From JAKEFM01 sp035695825 (lineage in GTDB: Bacteria; Planctomycetota; UBA1135; JAKEFM01), in assembly GCA_035695825.1 (NCBI GenBank), contig DASRRH010000011.1, positions 62,001 to 126,000 on the forward strand: DNA of 64,000 nucleotides. The letters are read 5' to 3'. The translations under genes and the position numbers were made by a program. Positions within the stretch are counted from its first letter, which is position 1. Each line of letters opens with the position of its first letter. This document shows positions 23,990 through 33,514 of the stretch, piece by piece. Below the pieces are notes generated by a model. That model did not search any database and was not told where the DNA came from. It was given only the letters and a program-made list of their open reading frames with translations.

Positions 23990-25759
23990 ATGAGCGCCCG
24001 TTTTCGAAGCCCGTGCACGAGCGGCATCGTCCTTTCCTTCGCGCTTCTCGCGTTCAGCCTCCTCGTGCCGGGAGCAAGCCTCCGCGCGCAGAGTCAGCTG
24101 TTCCTGTTCACCGGCAGCGGTCCGAACGCGCAGTGCGGTCGCTCCGTCGCGGCGGTCGGGGACGTGAACGGCGACGGGGCCACCGACCTCCTCGTGGGTA
24201 TGCCCGGCGCGAGTCCATTCGGACTGACCCTCGCGGGTCAAGCGGTGCTGTTCTCCGGCGCCACCGGGCTACCCATCTTCACCCTGATCGGCGTGGCCAA
24301 CCTGGATCAGTTCGGTTACGCCGTCGCGGGGGCCGGCGACGTGAACGGGGACGGGGTGCCGGACTTGATTGTTGGTGCCCCGGAGGCGACGCAGGGGCCG
24401 GCTTACTATGTTGGCTACGTCAAGGTCGTCTCTGGGACGAACGGGGCCGCTCTCTTCACGATCGCCGGGACAGCCCCTAGTCAAGAGTTCGGTCGCGGTG
24501 TTGCGGGGGTCGGCGACTCGAACTCTGACGGGAACGCAGACTTCGTCATCGGGGCTCCGGGAACCAACGTTGCCGGATCCCCCTTCGCGGGCCAAGCGAC
24601 CGTCTACTCGGGGGCGACGGGAGGAGTTCTATTCGCGCTGAACGGGACGCCGACACTTCCCGCGCTTTCATTCTATGAGTTCGGCGCGTCGACTGCCGGC
24701 CCCGGAGACCTGAACGGTGATGGGGTCCCGGACATCCTCGTCGGCTCGCCGGCCGGGTTTAGCAACACGGGTCGAGCGAACGCGTTCTCGGGGGCGAGCG
24801 GAGGGATGCTGCTGACGTTGTTTGGCTCGCCTATCTCCTACGACTTCGGCACCTCGGTCGCTGGAAGCGGCGACTTGAACTCGGATGGGATTCCCGACTT
24901 CATCGTCGGCGCCCCGGGTCAGCCCGGCGTCTATGCTTTCTCCGGGTCGACCGGCTCTCTACTCTTGACTCTGACGGGGTTGGTCGCGCCAGAGGGCTTC
25001 GGGTCCGCCGTTGCGGGGGGAGGAGACGTTAACGGGGACGGTTCGCCGGACCTCGTCGTCGGCGCGCCGCTGGCCGACCCGTTCGGCATTGTCGATGCGG
25101 GGCAGACGTTGGTGTTCTCCGGCCCCACCGGCGCGAACCTCTATTCCTTCATCGGAACGAGCCCGCCGGCACCTGCCGCTGCCGGGGACCAGTTCGGGAC
25201 TTCTGTTGCAATCATAGGAGACCTGAACGGCGACGGGAGGGCGGACCTTTTGGTGGGGGCTCCCAGGGCGGCTGCGGGAGGCCTTTCCGATGTCGGGTTC
25301 GCCAAAGTGGCCTCCTTCGACAACGCCGCAGGGGTCACTCTCTTCGGTACGGGGTGCGCCGGGAGTGGGGGGTTCGTGCCCGCGATCGGGACGGTAGGCG
25401 GCGTGCCGAACGTCGGTAACGCGGCGTTCGGGGCCACCGTGTCGAACGCGGTGGGCGCATCGGTGGCGATCCTCGTCGTCGGCACGTCTTCGACCACCTG
25501 GGCCGGCGGCCCGCTACCCCTCAGCTTGAGCTTCGCCGGGCTGGGGGGCTGTTTGCTGCTCGTCTCACCAGATGCCCTTCTCGCTGTGGGCACAACCGGA
25601 GCGGGGGCGGGGGCCGGTGTGGGAACGATCCCCCTCCCCATTCCGTCGACCGCCGCGCTGGTGGGACAACTTGCGTACCTCCAGTGGTACGTCGTCGACC
25701 CCGGGCCCTCAATACTGCCCGGGGCCCTGTCCCAGGGACTACAGGTCTTCATTCTGTAG
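23990..25759 (+). CDS. Exported FG-GAP (integrin-alpha-like) propeller protein with shared C-terminal module
   Basis: The 589-residue protein has a signal peptide (GIVLSFALLAFSLLVPGASLRA) and seven or so FG-GAP repeats: AAVGDVNGDGATDLLVG, AGAGDVNGDGVPDLIVGA, AGVGDSNSDGNADFVIGA, AGPGDLNGDGVPDILVGS, AGSGDLNSDGIPDFIVGA, AGGGDVNGDGSPDLVVGA and AIIGDLNGDGRADLLVGA. Each has the D-x-N-x-D-G calcium loop and an intervening VFSGATG strand. This is the right number for a seven-bladed propeller. The last 140 residues (GTGCAGSGGFVPAIG to LQVFIL) are the module shared with other exported proteins here, with TWAGGPLPLSL closely matching 9468-10646. Such proteins are extracellular or surface adhesin-like; the ligand is unknown. 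Confidence 0.85.
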   Translation: MSARFRSPCTSGIVLSFALLAFSLLVPGASLRAQSQLFLFTGSGPNAQCGRSVAAVGDVNGDGATDLLVGMPGASPFGLTLAGQAVLFSGATGLPIFTLIGVANLDQFGYAVAGAGDVNGDGVPDLIVGAPEATQGPAYYVGYVKVVSGTNGAALFTIAGTAPSQEFGRGVAGVGDSNSDGNADFVIGAPGTNVAGSPFAGQATVYSGATGGVLFALNGTPTLPALSFYEFGASTAGPGDLNGDGVPDILVGSPAGFSNTGRANAFSGASGGMLLTLFGSPISYDFGTSVAGSGDLNSDGIPDFIVGAPGQPGVYAFSGSTGSLLLTLTGLVAPEGFGSAVAGGGDVNGDGSPDLVVGAPLADPFGIVDAGQTLVFSGPTGANLYSFIGTSPPAPAAAGDQFGTSVAIIGDLNGDGRADLLVGAPRAAAGGLSDVGFAKVASFDNAAGVTLFGTGCAGSGGFVPAIGTVGGVPNVGNAAFGATVSNAVGASVAILVVGTSSTTWAGGPLPLSLSFAGLGGCLLLVSPDALLAVGTTGAGAGAGVGTIPLPIPSTAALVGQLAYLQWYVVDPGPSILPGALSQGLQVFIL

Positions 25760-26441
25760 GCACGCCGTCGCCGCTGCGGGGGTACGCGGTCGCTGGCGGC
25801 GGTCGAGAATCCCGTGCACGATTCCGGCAAGCCCAGGGCCGCCCCTCGCAACTCGCATCGGGCTCTGCGGGGGGCGTAAGGCTCCCCTCCTCCCACTTCC
25901 CCTATCCAGCCCTCCCTGGGCCTTTCTCCCCCCACGGGACGCTGGACTTTCCGGCGCGGGGGAAGGGTCATCTTGAGACCCCGTGAACGGTCCGAGGATC
26001 TCCCCTCCGCGAAAGAGGTTCCGCCGAGAAGAAAAAAAAGAACCGGGACGGGCGAGACGCGACGCCCGGGGGCGATCTCTAGTCCCCGCACCCTCCCCTC
26101 CGTCCGCCCGGGCGAGGCGACTCCGGCCCGACTCGCCACTCGGCCCGGATCCCGGTTCCGCCCGACCGAGGCTCGGCCCGCATCGCCGCCTGTCTCGCAG
26201 GGGCGGCGGGAGAGGGTACCAGGAGCGGAGGGGATGCGCTGGCCGACCGCAGAGCGCCCGCCTTGCCCGTGGAGCCTCGGAGATGCACTGGCTCGCGTCC
26301 TTTGGCGTCGCGAGCGCTTACGTCCCATCGGCAGCCGCGCGACTCCGGCGGGAACGGGCACCGAGGTGGCGTACACGAAACGAGGTCTCGAAGACCGCAG
26401 AGGCGGCGCGTTAGACTCGGGGCAGCCGGAGAACACGAGCT
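25760..26441. other. 682-bp stretch without a supported gene
   Basis: The region follows the FG-GAP gene. Frames are open on both strands but give Arg/Pro/Ser-rich protein with no recognisable motif, so I regard them as chance frames. There is an unusual short A-rich run near 26030 (GAAGAAAAAAAAGAA), which stands out in this GC-rich DNA and could be part of a promoter or curved DNA. No terminator-like hairpin was evident. Confidence 0.45.
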
Positions 26442-26687
26442 GTGGGCAAGAAGGCTTTCTCCATCCTCTACGGTCTCCTGATGGGGCTCGGATGGATGCT
26501 CCTCACGATGATCATGGGCCCGCTCATCATGCGGGGTCGTGTTCCGTTGATCCTCCTCTACCTTGGGGGCGCGGCGCTCTTCATGACCGGCGTGATCCTG
26601 GCCCTGAGACGCCGGAGCCGAGAGGAAGAACGTCGAGTCCGGGAACTCCTCGAAAAACCGCGTCAGGCCCGGTCCGCCGGTACCTAG
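26442..26687 (+). CDS. Small membrane protein with two transmembrane helices
   Basis: From GTG 26442 the 81-residue frame encodes a positively charged start (MGKKAF), two hydrophobic helices (SILYGLLMGLGWMLLTMIM; LILLYLGGAALFMTGVILAL) and a strongly charged tail (RRRSREEERRVRELLEK) that should lie in the cytoplasm. The hydrophobic pattern makes it more credible than other short frames nearby. It precedes uvrA by 94 nt on the same strand. No family is recognised. Confidence 0.5.
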   Translation: MGKKAFSILYGLLMGLGWMLLTMIMGPLIMRGRVPLILLYLGGAALFMTGVILALRRRSREEERRVRELLEKPRQARSAGT

Positions 26688-26781
26688 CAGGGCTGCGCGA
26701 GGAACCTGCTTCCGCGAGAACCGGTAGCAAAGCGGTAGCACTCAACCCTCGCCCAAGACCCTGCACACGACACAAGTTCCG

Positions 26782-29700
26782 ATGGCTCCGGAAGTTCAGA
26801 ACGAGACGATCGTGCTGCGCGGCTGCCGCCAGCACAACCTCAAGGGATTCGACCTCGAGATCCCGCGGGGGAAGTACGTCGTCGTCACGGGAGTCTCGGG
26901 CTCGGGGAAGTCCTCGCTCGCCTTCGACACCCTCTTCGCCGAGGGGCAGCGCCGCTACGTCGAGTCCTTCAGCGCCTACGCGCGCCAGTTCCTCGATCGG
27001 ATCCACCGCCCCGCGATCGACTCGGTCGAGGGGATCCCGCCGGCGGTGGCGATCGAGCAGGGGAACACGGTGCGGTCGTCGCGCTCCACGGTCGGGACCG
27101 TCACGGAGATCCACGACTACGTGAAGGTGCTCTTCGCCCGCGCGGGCGTGCGGCACTGCGAGAAGTGCGGGCGGCCGCTCCAGCGGCGGACGCCCGAGGA
27201 CGTCGCGGACGAGCTGCTGCGCGCGCACGCGGGAGAGGCGGCCCTCCTCGCCTTCGACGGCCCGCAGGCCCCGGCCGAGGATTTCGCCTCGATCCGCGAG
27301 GAGTTCGGGCGGAAGGGGTTCGTCCGCGGGTTCGCCGACGGCGCGGTCGGGCGGCTCCAGGAGATGGAACGGCCCGGCGACGGGCGGTTCCTCGTCGTCG
27401 TCGACCGGGTCGTCCTCGACCCGGGGAAGAGGTCGCGCATCGTCGACGCCCTCGAGCAGGCCTTCGCCCACGGCGGCGGAAGGGTGGCCGTCGCGCGGGA
27501 GGGGGAGAAGTCGGCGATCCGATTCGACGCGCACCTGTGCTGTCCCGACTGCGGGATCGAGGTCCCCGATCCGACACCCGCCTCGTTCACGTTCAACAGT
27601 CCGATCGGGGCGTGCCCGAAGTGCCGCGGCTTCGGCCGGGTGATCGAGATCGACCGGGACCTCGTCGTCCCCGACCCACGCAAGACGCTCGCGGAGGGGG
27701 CGATCAAGCCCTGGACGACGGAGAAGACCTCCTGGGAGCGGCGCGAGCTGGTCAAGTTCTCCCGGACCCGGGGCGTCCCGACGGACGTCCCGTACGCGCG
27801 GCTCTCCGAGAAACAGAGGTCGTGGCTGTGGGACGGCGAGCCGGGGGGCTGGCACGCCGGAAGCTGGTGGGGGATCTCCGGCTGGTTCCGATGGCTCGAG
27901 ACGAAGATCTACAAGCTCCACGTCCGCGTCCTGCTGTCGCGGTACCGGGCCTACGTGCCCTGCCCCGACTGCGGCGGGACGCGCTTCCGCCCCGAGTCGC
28001 TGCGGACGCGGCTCGAAGGACGGACGATCGCCGAGCTCTACGCGCTGCCGGTCGGGGACCTCCGGGCGTTCTTCGACGGGCTCGCGCTCCCTCCCCCCCT
28101 CGCCGCCGCGTGCGCGCCCGTGCTCGAGGAGGTCCGCGCGCGGCTTCGCTACCTCTGCGAGGTCGGGCTCGAGTACCTGACCCTCGACCGGCAGAGCCGC
28201 ACGCTCTCGGGCGGGGAGATGCAGCGCGTGAACCTGACGACGGCCGTCGGGTCCGCCCTGACGAACACGCTCTTCGTCCTCGACGAGCCCTCCGTCGGCC
28301 TCCACCCCCGGGACAACGACCGCCTCCTCGGCATCCTCCGCCGCCTCGTCGCGGGCGGGAACACCGCCGTCGTCGTCGAGCACGACCCCGCGCTCGTCCG
28401 AGCGGCCGACCACCTGATCGACCTCGGACCCGCCGCCGGGGAGGGGGGAGGGCGCCTCCTTTATGAGGGTCCGGTCGCGGGGGCCTCCTCGGTCCCCGAG
28501 TCCGCGACGGGGCGCTACCTCTCGGGGCGGCTGCGGATCGGGCTCCCGGCGAAGCGGCGCGCGACGCACGGCGCCGCGATCGTCGTCCGCGGCGCGCGCG
28601 CCCACAACCTGAAGGGGATCGACGCGCGCTTCCCCCTCGGCGCCCTCACCTGCGTGACGGGGGTCTCGGGCTCCGGGAAGTCCTCGCTCGTCGAGGAGGT
28701 CCTCTACCGCCGGCTGCTGCGCCAGCGCGGGCTCCCGGTCGAGGAGCCGGGCCCGTGCGACGGGATCGAGGGGGGGGAGAACGTCCGCGACGTCGTCTTC
28801 GTCGATCCCGCGCCGATCGGGCGCTCGCCGCGGTCGACGGTCGGGACCTACCTCGGCGTGTGGAACAGGGCCCGGAACCTCCTCGCGGAGACCCCCGAGG
28901 CGCGCGCGGCGGGGATCGGGGCCGCCTCCCTCTCGTTCAACGCCCCGGGCGGGCGGTGCGAGGCGTGCGAGGGGGCGGGCTTCGAGAAGGTCGAGATGCA
29001 GTTCCTCGCCGACGTCTTCGTGCCGTGCGCCGAGTGCGGCGGGGAGCGGTTCCGGCCCGAGGTGCTGCGGGTCCGGTTCCGGGGGAAGAACGTTCGGGAG
29101 ATCCTCGACCTCACGCTCGAGGGGGCGACGGAGTTCTTCGCCGAGGACCCCCTCCTCCGGGCGCGGCTGCGCCCCGCCGTCGAGGTCGGGATCGGCTACG
29201 TCCGCCTCGGGCAGAGCGTGGTCGCCCTCTCGGGGGGCGAGTCGCAGAGGCTCAAGCTCGCGACCGCGATCGGGGAATCGGCGGGGGCCCCGAGGGCGTG
29301 GACCCGTCGCGGGAACCTCTACCTCTTCGACGAGCCGACGACGGGCCTCCACGCGGCGGACTTAGGCCCGCTGATCCGCGCCTTCGAACTGCTCCTCGAG
29401 GCGGGACACACCCTCGTCGTCGTCGAGCACAACGGGGAATTGATCAAGACCGCCGACCGGGTGATCGACCTCGGGCCCGGAGCCGGGGACGGGGGGGGGC
29501 GGATCGTGGCCGAAGGGACGCCCGAGGCGGTCGCCCTCCACCCGGACTCGGTCACGGGCGCCTACCTGCGGCCGCTCCTCGAGGGGAAGTCCGAGGCCGA
29601 AGCGGTCGAGGTTCGTCCGATCGAGCGCCCCGCGGCGAAGGCGTCCTCGAACGGCCGCGCGATCCGCGTCGAGGGAGCGCGCGAGCACAACCTCCGGGGG

Positions 29701-32457
29701 GTCTCGCTCGAGGTGCCGCAGGGTCGCCTCGTCGTCGTCACGGGGCCGAGCGGGTCGGGGAAGTCCTCCCTCGCCTTCGACGTCCTCTTCGCCGAGGGCC
29801 AGCGCCGCTACATCGACACGCTCTCCCCCTACGCGCGGCAGTTCATCGAGCCGCTCCGCAAGCCCGACGTCGACCGGATCGAGGGGATCCCGCCGGCGGT
29901 CGCGATCGAGCAACGGACGACGCGGGGGACCGCGAAGACCACGGTCGCGACGCTGACGGAGGTCTGGCACTACCTGCGGCTCCTCTTCGCCCGGATCGGC
30001 GTCCCGCACTGCCCCGGCTGCGACCGCCCGCTCGCCGGAGGGACGCCCGCCCGGATCGCGGCCGAGATCGCGGAGCGCTTCGCCGGCAAGCGCGTGCGCC
30101 TGCTCGCGCCGGTCGTGCGGGGGAGGAAGGGGTTCCATCGCGAGATCTTCGAGCGGCTCGCGAAGGAGGGGGTGAAGGAGGCCCGCGTCGACGGGCGCTG
30201 GCTGCCGACGAAGCCTGCTCCCGCGCTCTCGCGGTTCCGGGAGCACGACGTCGAGGCGGTCGTCGCGGAGGCGAACGTCGCGGGCGCGCGCTCGGTCGAG
30301 CCCCTCGTCCGGAGCGCGCTCGAACGCGGGGAAGGCGTCCTGACGGTCGTCGCGCCGCGCGGCGGAGAGGCCTCCTTTTCCGTTTCGCTCCTGTGCCCGC
30401 GCTGCGGGACGGGGGTCCCCGAGCCCGACCCGCGCGCCTTCTCGTTCGCGGGGCCGCGCGGGTGGTGCCCCGAGTGCAAGGGGTACGGCTTCCTCGAGGC
30501 CTTCGACGAGTCGCTCCTCGTCCCCGATCCGGACCGTTCGCTCCTCGAGGGTCCGTTCCCGGTGCTGCTCGGGGAACCCTTCGGCCCGAGGGCGGCCGCG
30601 GCGTTCGCCCGGCAGGCGAAGGAGGCGCTGCGCGTCGACTCGCGCAAGCCCTGGAAGCGCCTCGGCGCCCGCGCGCGGTTCTCCCTGCTCCACGGGTCGG
30701 ACGAGTTCGAGGGGCTCGTCCCGCGGCTCCAAGTCCTCCTCGAGGAGGAGCGCGGCGTGGCCAACCTCCGGCGCTTCCTCTCGGAAGACGTCTGCCGCGC
30801 GTGCGGGGGGGAGCGGCTCCGCCCCGAGTCGCGCGCGGTGCGCGTCGCCGGGGCGCGGATCGGGACGGTCGCGCGGAAGACCGTCGCCGAGGCGCTCGCA
30901 TGGGTCGAGGATCTCGACCTCGCGGCGCGCGACCGGGCCATCGCGGAGCCGATTCGCCGGGAGCTCTTGCCCAAGCTGCAGTTTCTCTCCGAGGTCGGCC
31001 TCGACTACCTCGCCCTCGAGCGGCGCGGCGACACCCTCTCGGGCGGCGAGGCGCAGCGCCTCCGGCTCGCCGCGGCCCTCGGCTCCCACCTGACCGGCCT
31101 CCTCTACGTCCTCGACGAGCCGACGATCGGCCTCCACCCGCGGGATGGCGCCCGCCTTCTCGGGACGCTCCGGCGCCTCCGGGACCTCGGCAACACGGTC
31201 GTCGTCGTCGAGCACGACGAGGCGACGATCCGGGCGGCCGACCTCGTCCTCGACCTCGGCCCGGGGGCCGGGCGCGAGGGGGGCGCGCTCGTCGCCGCCG
31301 GGACGCCGGAGGACCTCGCCCGTTCCGACACCGCGACCGGCCGCGCGCTCCGAGGGGAGGGGCGTGGCCGCCGCAACCCGCGGGAGGGGGCGCCTCCGCG
31401 AGGCTGGATCCGGGTCCGCGGCGCGCGCGAGCACAACCTGCGCGGGATCGGCGTCCCGTTCCCCCTCGGGCGGCTCACCTGCGTGACGGGGGTCTCCGGC
31501 TCGGGGAAGTCGACCCTCGCCCGGGACGTGCTCTTCGAGGGGCTGCGTCGCCTCGTCCACCGCGTTCCGGCGAAGCCCGGCGCGCACGGGTCGATCGACG
31601 GGTGGGAGGCGCTCGACCGGGTGGCCGAAGTCGACCAGAGCCCGATCGGACGGAACCCGAGGTCCGTCCCCGCGACCTACGTCGGGGCCTTCGACGCGAT
31701 CCGCCGCCTCTTCGCGGCGACGGCCGAGGCGCGCGCGCGGGGCTACGCGCCGGGGCGCTTCTCGTTCAACCGGCCGGGAGGGCGCTGCGAGAAGTGCGAG
31801 GGGCAGGGGGTCCTCACGGTCGAGATGTCCTTCCTCCCCGTGGCGAAGGTCCCCTGCGACGCCTGCGACGGCCGGCGCTTCAACGAGGAGACGCTCGCCG
31901 TCGCCTTCAAGGGGAAGACCATCGCCGAGGCCCTGGCGCTCACGGTCGACGAGGCGGCGGAATTCTTCCGCGCGCACCCGGAGGTCTTCCGCCCCCTCGA
32001 CCTCATGCGGAAGGTGGGCCTCGGCTACGTCGCCCTCGGCCAGACCTCGCCCACCCTCTCGGGCGGCGAGGCCCAGCGCCTGAAGCTCGTCGAGGAGCTG
32101 GGCAAGGCCTCGAGCGGCCGCGCCCTCTTCGTCCTCGACGAGCCGACGACGGGCCTCTCGATCCCGGACACGGCCCGACTCGTCGAGGTCCTCCACCTCC
32201 TCGTCGCGCGCGGGGACACGCTCGTCGTGATCGAGCACAACCTCGACCTGATCGCCGAGGCCGACTGGATGGTCGACCTCGGCCCGGGGGGAGGGACCGA
32301 GGGGGGGCGGGTCGTCGCCTGCGGTCACCCGCTCGATCTGGCGGCGCATCCCGCGCGATTCCCGAAGTCCGCGACGGCGTCGGCGCTCGCCGGATGGTTC
32401 CGGCGGTACGGACGGGCCGGTGCCCGCGGCAGGTCGCGCGCGCTCGCGCGCGCCTGA
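26782..32457 (+). CDS. uvrA: Double-length UvrA (tandemly fused excinuclease ABC subunit A)
   Basis: UvrA is the DNA-damage sensor ATPase of nucleotide excision repair. Normal UvrA is about 940 residues with two ABC ATPases. This protein has 1891 and four, as two complete UvrA halves in one chain. Walker A motifs (SGSGKS) lie near residues 40, 630, 988 and 1570. ABC signatures (LSGGEMQ, LSGGESQ, LSGGEAQ, LSGGEAQ) lie near 475, 817, 1419 and 1760, each followed by DEPS/T-x-GL. Each half keeps its paired-Cys zinc modules (CPDCG...CPKC; GGRCEACEG...CAECGG; CPRCG...CPECKG; GGRCEKCEG...CDACDG), and half 2 begins at about residue 958. All nucleotide-binding residues look intact. A protein fusion of the normal dimer is the simplest view. 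Upstream neighbour is a small membrane protein; downstream is convergent. Confidence 0.95.
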   Translation: MAPEVQNETIVLRGCRQHNLKGFDLEIPRGKYVVVTGVSGSGKSSLAFDTLFAEGQRRYVESFSAYARQFLDRIHRPAIDSVEGIPPAVAIEQGNTVRSSRSTVGTVTEIHDYVKVLFARAGVRHCEKCGRPLQRRTPEDVADELLRAHAGEAALLAFDGPQAPAEDFASIREEFGRKGFVRGFADGAVGRLQEMERPGDGRFLVVVDRVVLDPGKRSRIVDALEQAFAHGGGRVAVAREGEKSAIRFDAHLCCPDCGIEVPDPTPASFTFNSPIGACPKCRGFGRVIEIDRDLVVPDPRKTLAEGAIKPWTTEKTSWERRELVKFSRTRGVPTDVPYARLSEKQRSWLWDGEPGGWHAGSWWGISGWFRWLETKIYKLHVRVLLSRYRAYVPCPDCGGTRFRPESLRTRLEGRTIAELYALPVGDLRAFFDGLALPPPLAAACAPVLEEVRARLRYLCEVGLEYLTLDRQSRTLSGGEMQRVNLTTAVGSALTNTLFVLDEPSVGLHPRDNDRLLGILRRLVAGGNTAVVVEHDPALVRAADHLIDLGPAAGEGGGRLLYEGPVAGASSVPESATGRYLSGRLRIGLPAKRRATHGAAIVVRGARAHNLKGIDARFPLGALTCVTGVSGSGKSSLVEEVLYRRLLRQRGLPVEEPGPCDGIEGGENVRDVVFVDPAPIGRSPRSTVGTYLGVWNRARNLLAETPEARAAGIGAASLSFNAPGGRCEACEGAGFEKVEMQFLADVFVPCAECGGERFRPEVLRVRFRGKNVREILDLTLEGATEFFAEDPLLRARLRPAVEVGIGYVRLGQSVVALSGGESQRLKLATAIGESAGAPRAWTRRGNLYLFDEPTTGLHAADLGPLIRAFELLLEAGHTLVVVEHNGELIKTADRVIDLGPGAGDGGGRIVAEGTPEAVALHPDSVTGAYLRPLLEGKSEAEAVEVRPIERPAAKASSNGRAIRVEGAREHNLRGVSLEVPQGRLVVVTGPSGSGKSSLAFDVLFAEGQRRYIDTLSPYARQFIEPLRKPDVDRIEGIPPAVAIEQRTTRGTAKTTVATLTEVWHYLRLLFARIGVPHCPGCDRPLAGGTPARIAAEIAERFAGKRVRLLAPVVRGRKGFHREIFERLAKEGVKEARVDGRWLPTKPAPALSRFREHDVEAVVAEANVAGARSVEPLVRSALERGEGVLTVVAPRGGEASFSVSLLCPRCGTGVPEPDPRAFSFAGPRGWCPECKGYGFLEAFDESLLVPDPDRSLLEGPFPVLLGEPFGPRAAAAFARQAKEALRVDSRKPWKRLGARARFSLLHGSDEFEGLVPRLQVLLEEERGVANLRRFLSEDVCRACGGERLRPESRAVRVAGARIGTVARKTVAEALAWVEDLDLAARDRAIAEPIRRELLPKLQFLSEVGLDYLALERRGDTLSGGEAQRLRLAAALGSHLTGLLYVLDEPTIGLHPRDGARLLGTLRRLRDLGNTVVVVEHDEATIRAADLVLDLGPGAGREGGALVAAGTPEDLARSDTATGRALRGEGRGRRNPREGAPPRGWIRVRGAREHNLRGIGVPFPLGRLTCVTGVSGSGKSTLARDVLFEGLRRLVHRVPAKPGAHGSIDGWEALDRVAEVDQSPIGRNPRSVPATYVGAFDAIRRLFAATAEARARGYAPGRFSFNRPGGRCEKCEGQGVLTVEMSFLPVAKVPCDACDGRRFNEETLAVAFKGKTIAEALALTVDEAAEFFRAHPEVFRPLDLMRKVGLGYVALGQTSPTLSGGEAQRLKLVEELGKASSGRALFVLDEPTTGLSIPDTARLVEVLHLLVARGDTLVVIEHNLDLIAEADWMVDLGPGGGTEGGRVVACGHPLDLAAHPARFPKSATASALAGWFRRYGRAGARGRSRALARA

Positions 32458-32470
32458 AGGGTTCCGGCTC

Positions 32471-33514
32471 CTACTTCGTCTTCCCGAGGACGAGGATCGC
32501 CTCCTTCACCGCGAAGGCGGCCGCCTGGCTCGCCGCCTCCTCCCCCGGCACGGGGACGACGTCGTGACCGACGACGAAGTACCCCGAACCGATCCCGGCC
32601 TCCTCGCGCAGCTTCTCGAAAGCGCTCGTCAGGGGCTTGCGGTAGCGGTGGTCGTCGAAGCCGTGGCAGCGCGCGCAGGACTGCTGGAGCGCCGTGGAGG
32701 AGAGGTTCGTCGCCCGCGCCGCGTCCCCCTTCTCGAGGGCCTGGACGAGCTCCTCGGCGACCTTCCGGGTCGCCTCCGCGAACTCGACGAACGAGGCGAC
32801 CTCCTTCCCCTCGAGGATCGGCGGGAGGTCCGCACCGAGGGCGGCGATCTTCCCGAGGTTCTCCGCGATCCGCTTGGCGTGGGGGACGGCGGAGGCGGCC
32901 TCCTTCTTGCCGAGGGCCTGCTCGATCGCGTCCGCGGCGGCCTGGTCCTCGACCATGAGGCCGCGCAGCGCGAAGAGGGTGCGCAGCTTCTTCGCCTCCG
33001 GCCCCTCCCCCTTCGCGGCGTTGCGCTTCTCCTCGAGCGCGGAGAGGGGCCTCGGCGTCGCGGCGCCCGCGTGCGCCGTCGCCCACTCTCCGAGGAACTG
33101 CGAGAGGAACTTGTCGGATCCCGCGCCCCCCGCGTCGCCGAGCGCCTTCGCGGCCCGGACGATCCCCTCGCCGTCGACCGCGACGGCGAGGCGGAAGCCC
33201 CCCTTCGGCCCCTTTGCGGGGACGAGGGCGACGCGGAGGTCGCGCGGCTCGTCCTCGACCTTCGCTCGGGTCCGGTAGACCTCGATCGCCGGGGCCGGAG
33301 CGGCGGCGCCGCGCACGACGACCCCGCCCCCTGCGGGACTCCTCCCGACGGCGCGCGCGATCGCCTCCTCGTCGGCTTCGGAGATCCGGACCTCGACCGG
33401 CTGGATGCCCTGCGCGTCGGGGAGGAGGGCCCGGACGTCCGCGTCCCCCGCGGATCGCCCGAGGGGGAGGAGGAGGGGAGCGAGCAAGGAGAGGGCGGGC
33501 AGGAGGTTCTTCAT
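32471..33514 (-). CDS. Exported monohaem cytochrome c-type protein, last gene of bc operon
   Basis: ATG 33514 (overlapping the previous stop by 4 nt, AAGGAAG upstream) gives 347 residues with a signal peptide (MKNLLPALSLLAPLLLPLG). A single haem site, QQSCARCHGFDDHRY, lies near residue 280 in a helical C-terminal domain with the general feel of cytochrome c' / c-554 (many Ala/Glu helices, KVAEELVQALEKGD). The N-terminal 110 residues (ADVRALLPDAQGIQPVEVRI; then FRLAVAVDGEGIVRAAKAL) resemble the substrate half of FMN-binding domains of the RnfG/NqrC type. The T-G-A-T flavin-attachment motif is not seen, so flavin binding is only a suggestion. Probable role: periplasmic electron carrier for the Rieske/cytochrome b complex. 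Confidence 0.75.
   Translation of the reverse strand: MKNLLPALSLLAPLLLPLGRSAGDADVRALLPDAQGIQPVEVRISEADEEAIARAVGRSPAGGGVVVRGAAAPAPAIEVYRTRAKVEDEPRDLRVALVPAKGPKGGFRLAVAVDGEGIVRAAKALGDAGGAGSDKFLSQFLGEWATAHAGAATPRPLSALEEKRNAAKGEGPEAKKLRTLFALRGLMVEDQAAADAIEQALGKKEAASAVPHAKRIAENLGKIAALGADLPPILEGKEVASFVEFAEATRKVAEELVQALEKGDAARATNLSSTALQQSCARCHGFDDHRYRKPLTSAFEKLREEAGIGSGYFVVGHDVVPVPGEEAASQAAAFAVKEAILVLGKTK

Noticed and set aside
28755..32567. A 1270-residue frame inside uvrA
   Set aside because: A shadow of the fused UvrA; no UvrA-independent motif is present and the +0 frame has all ATPase motifs.
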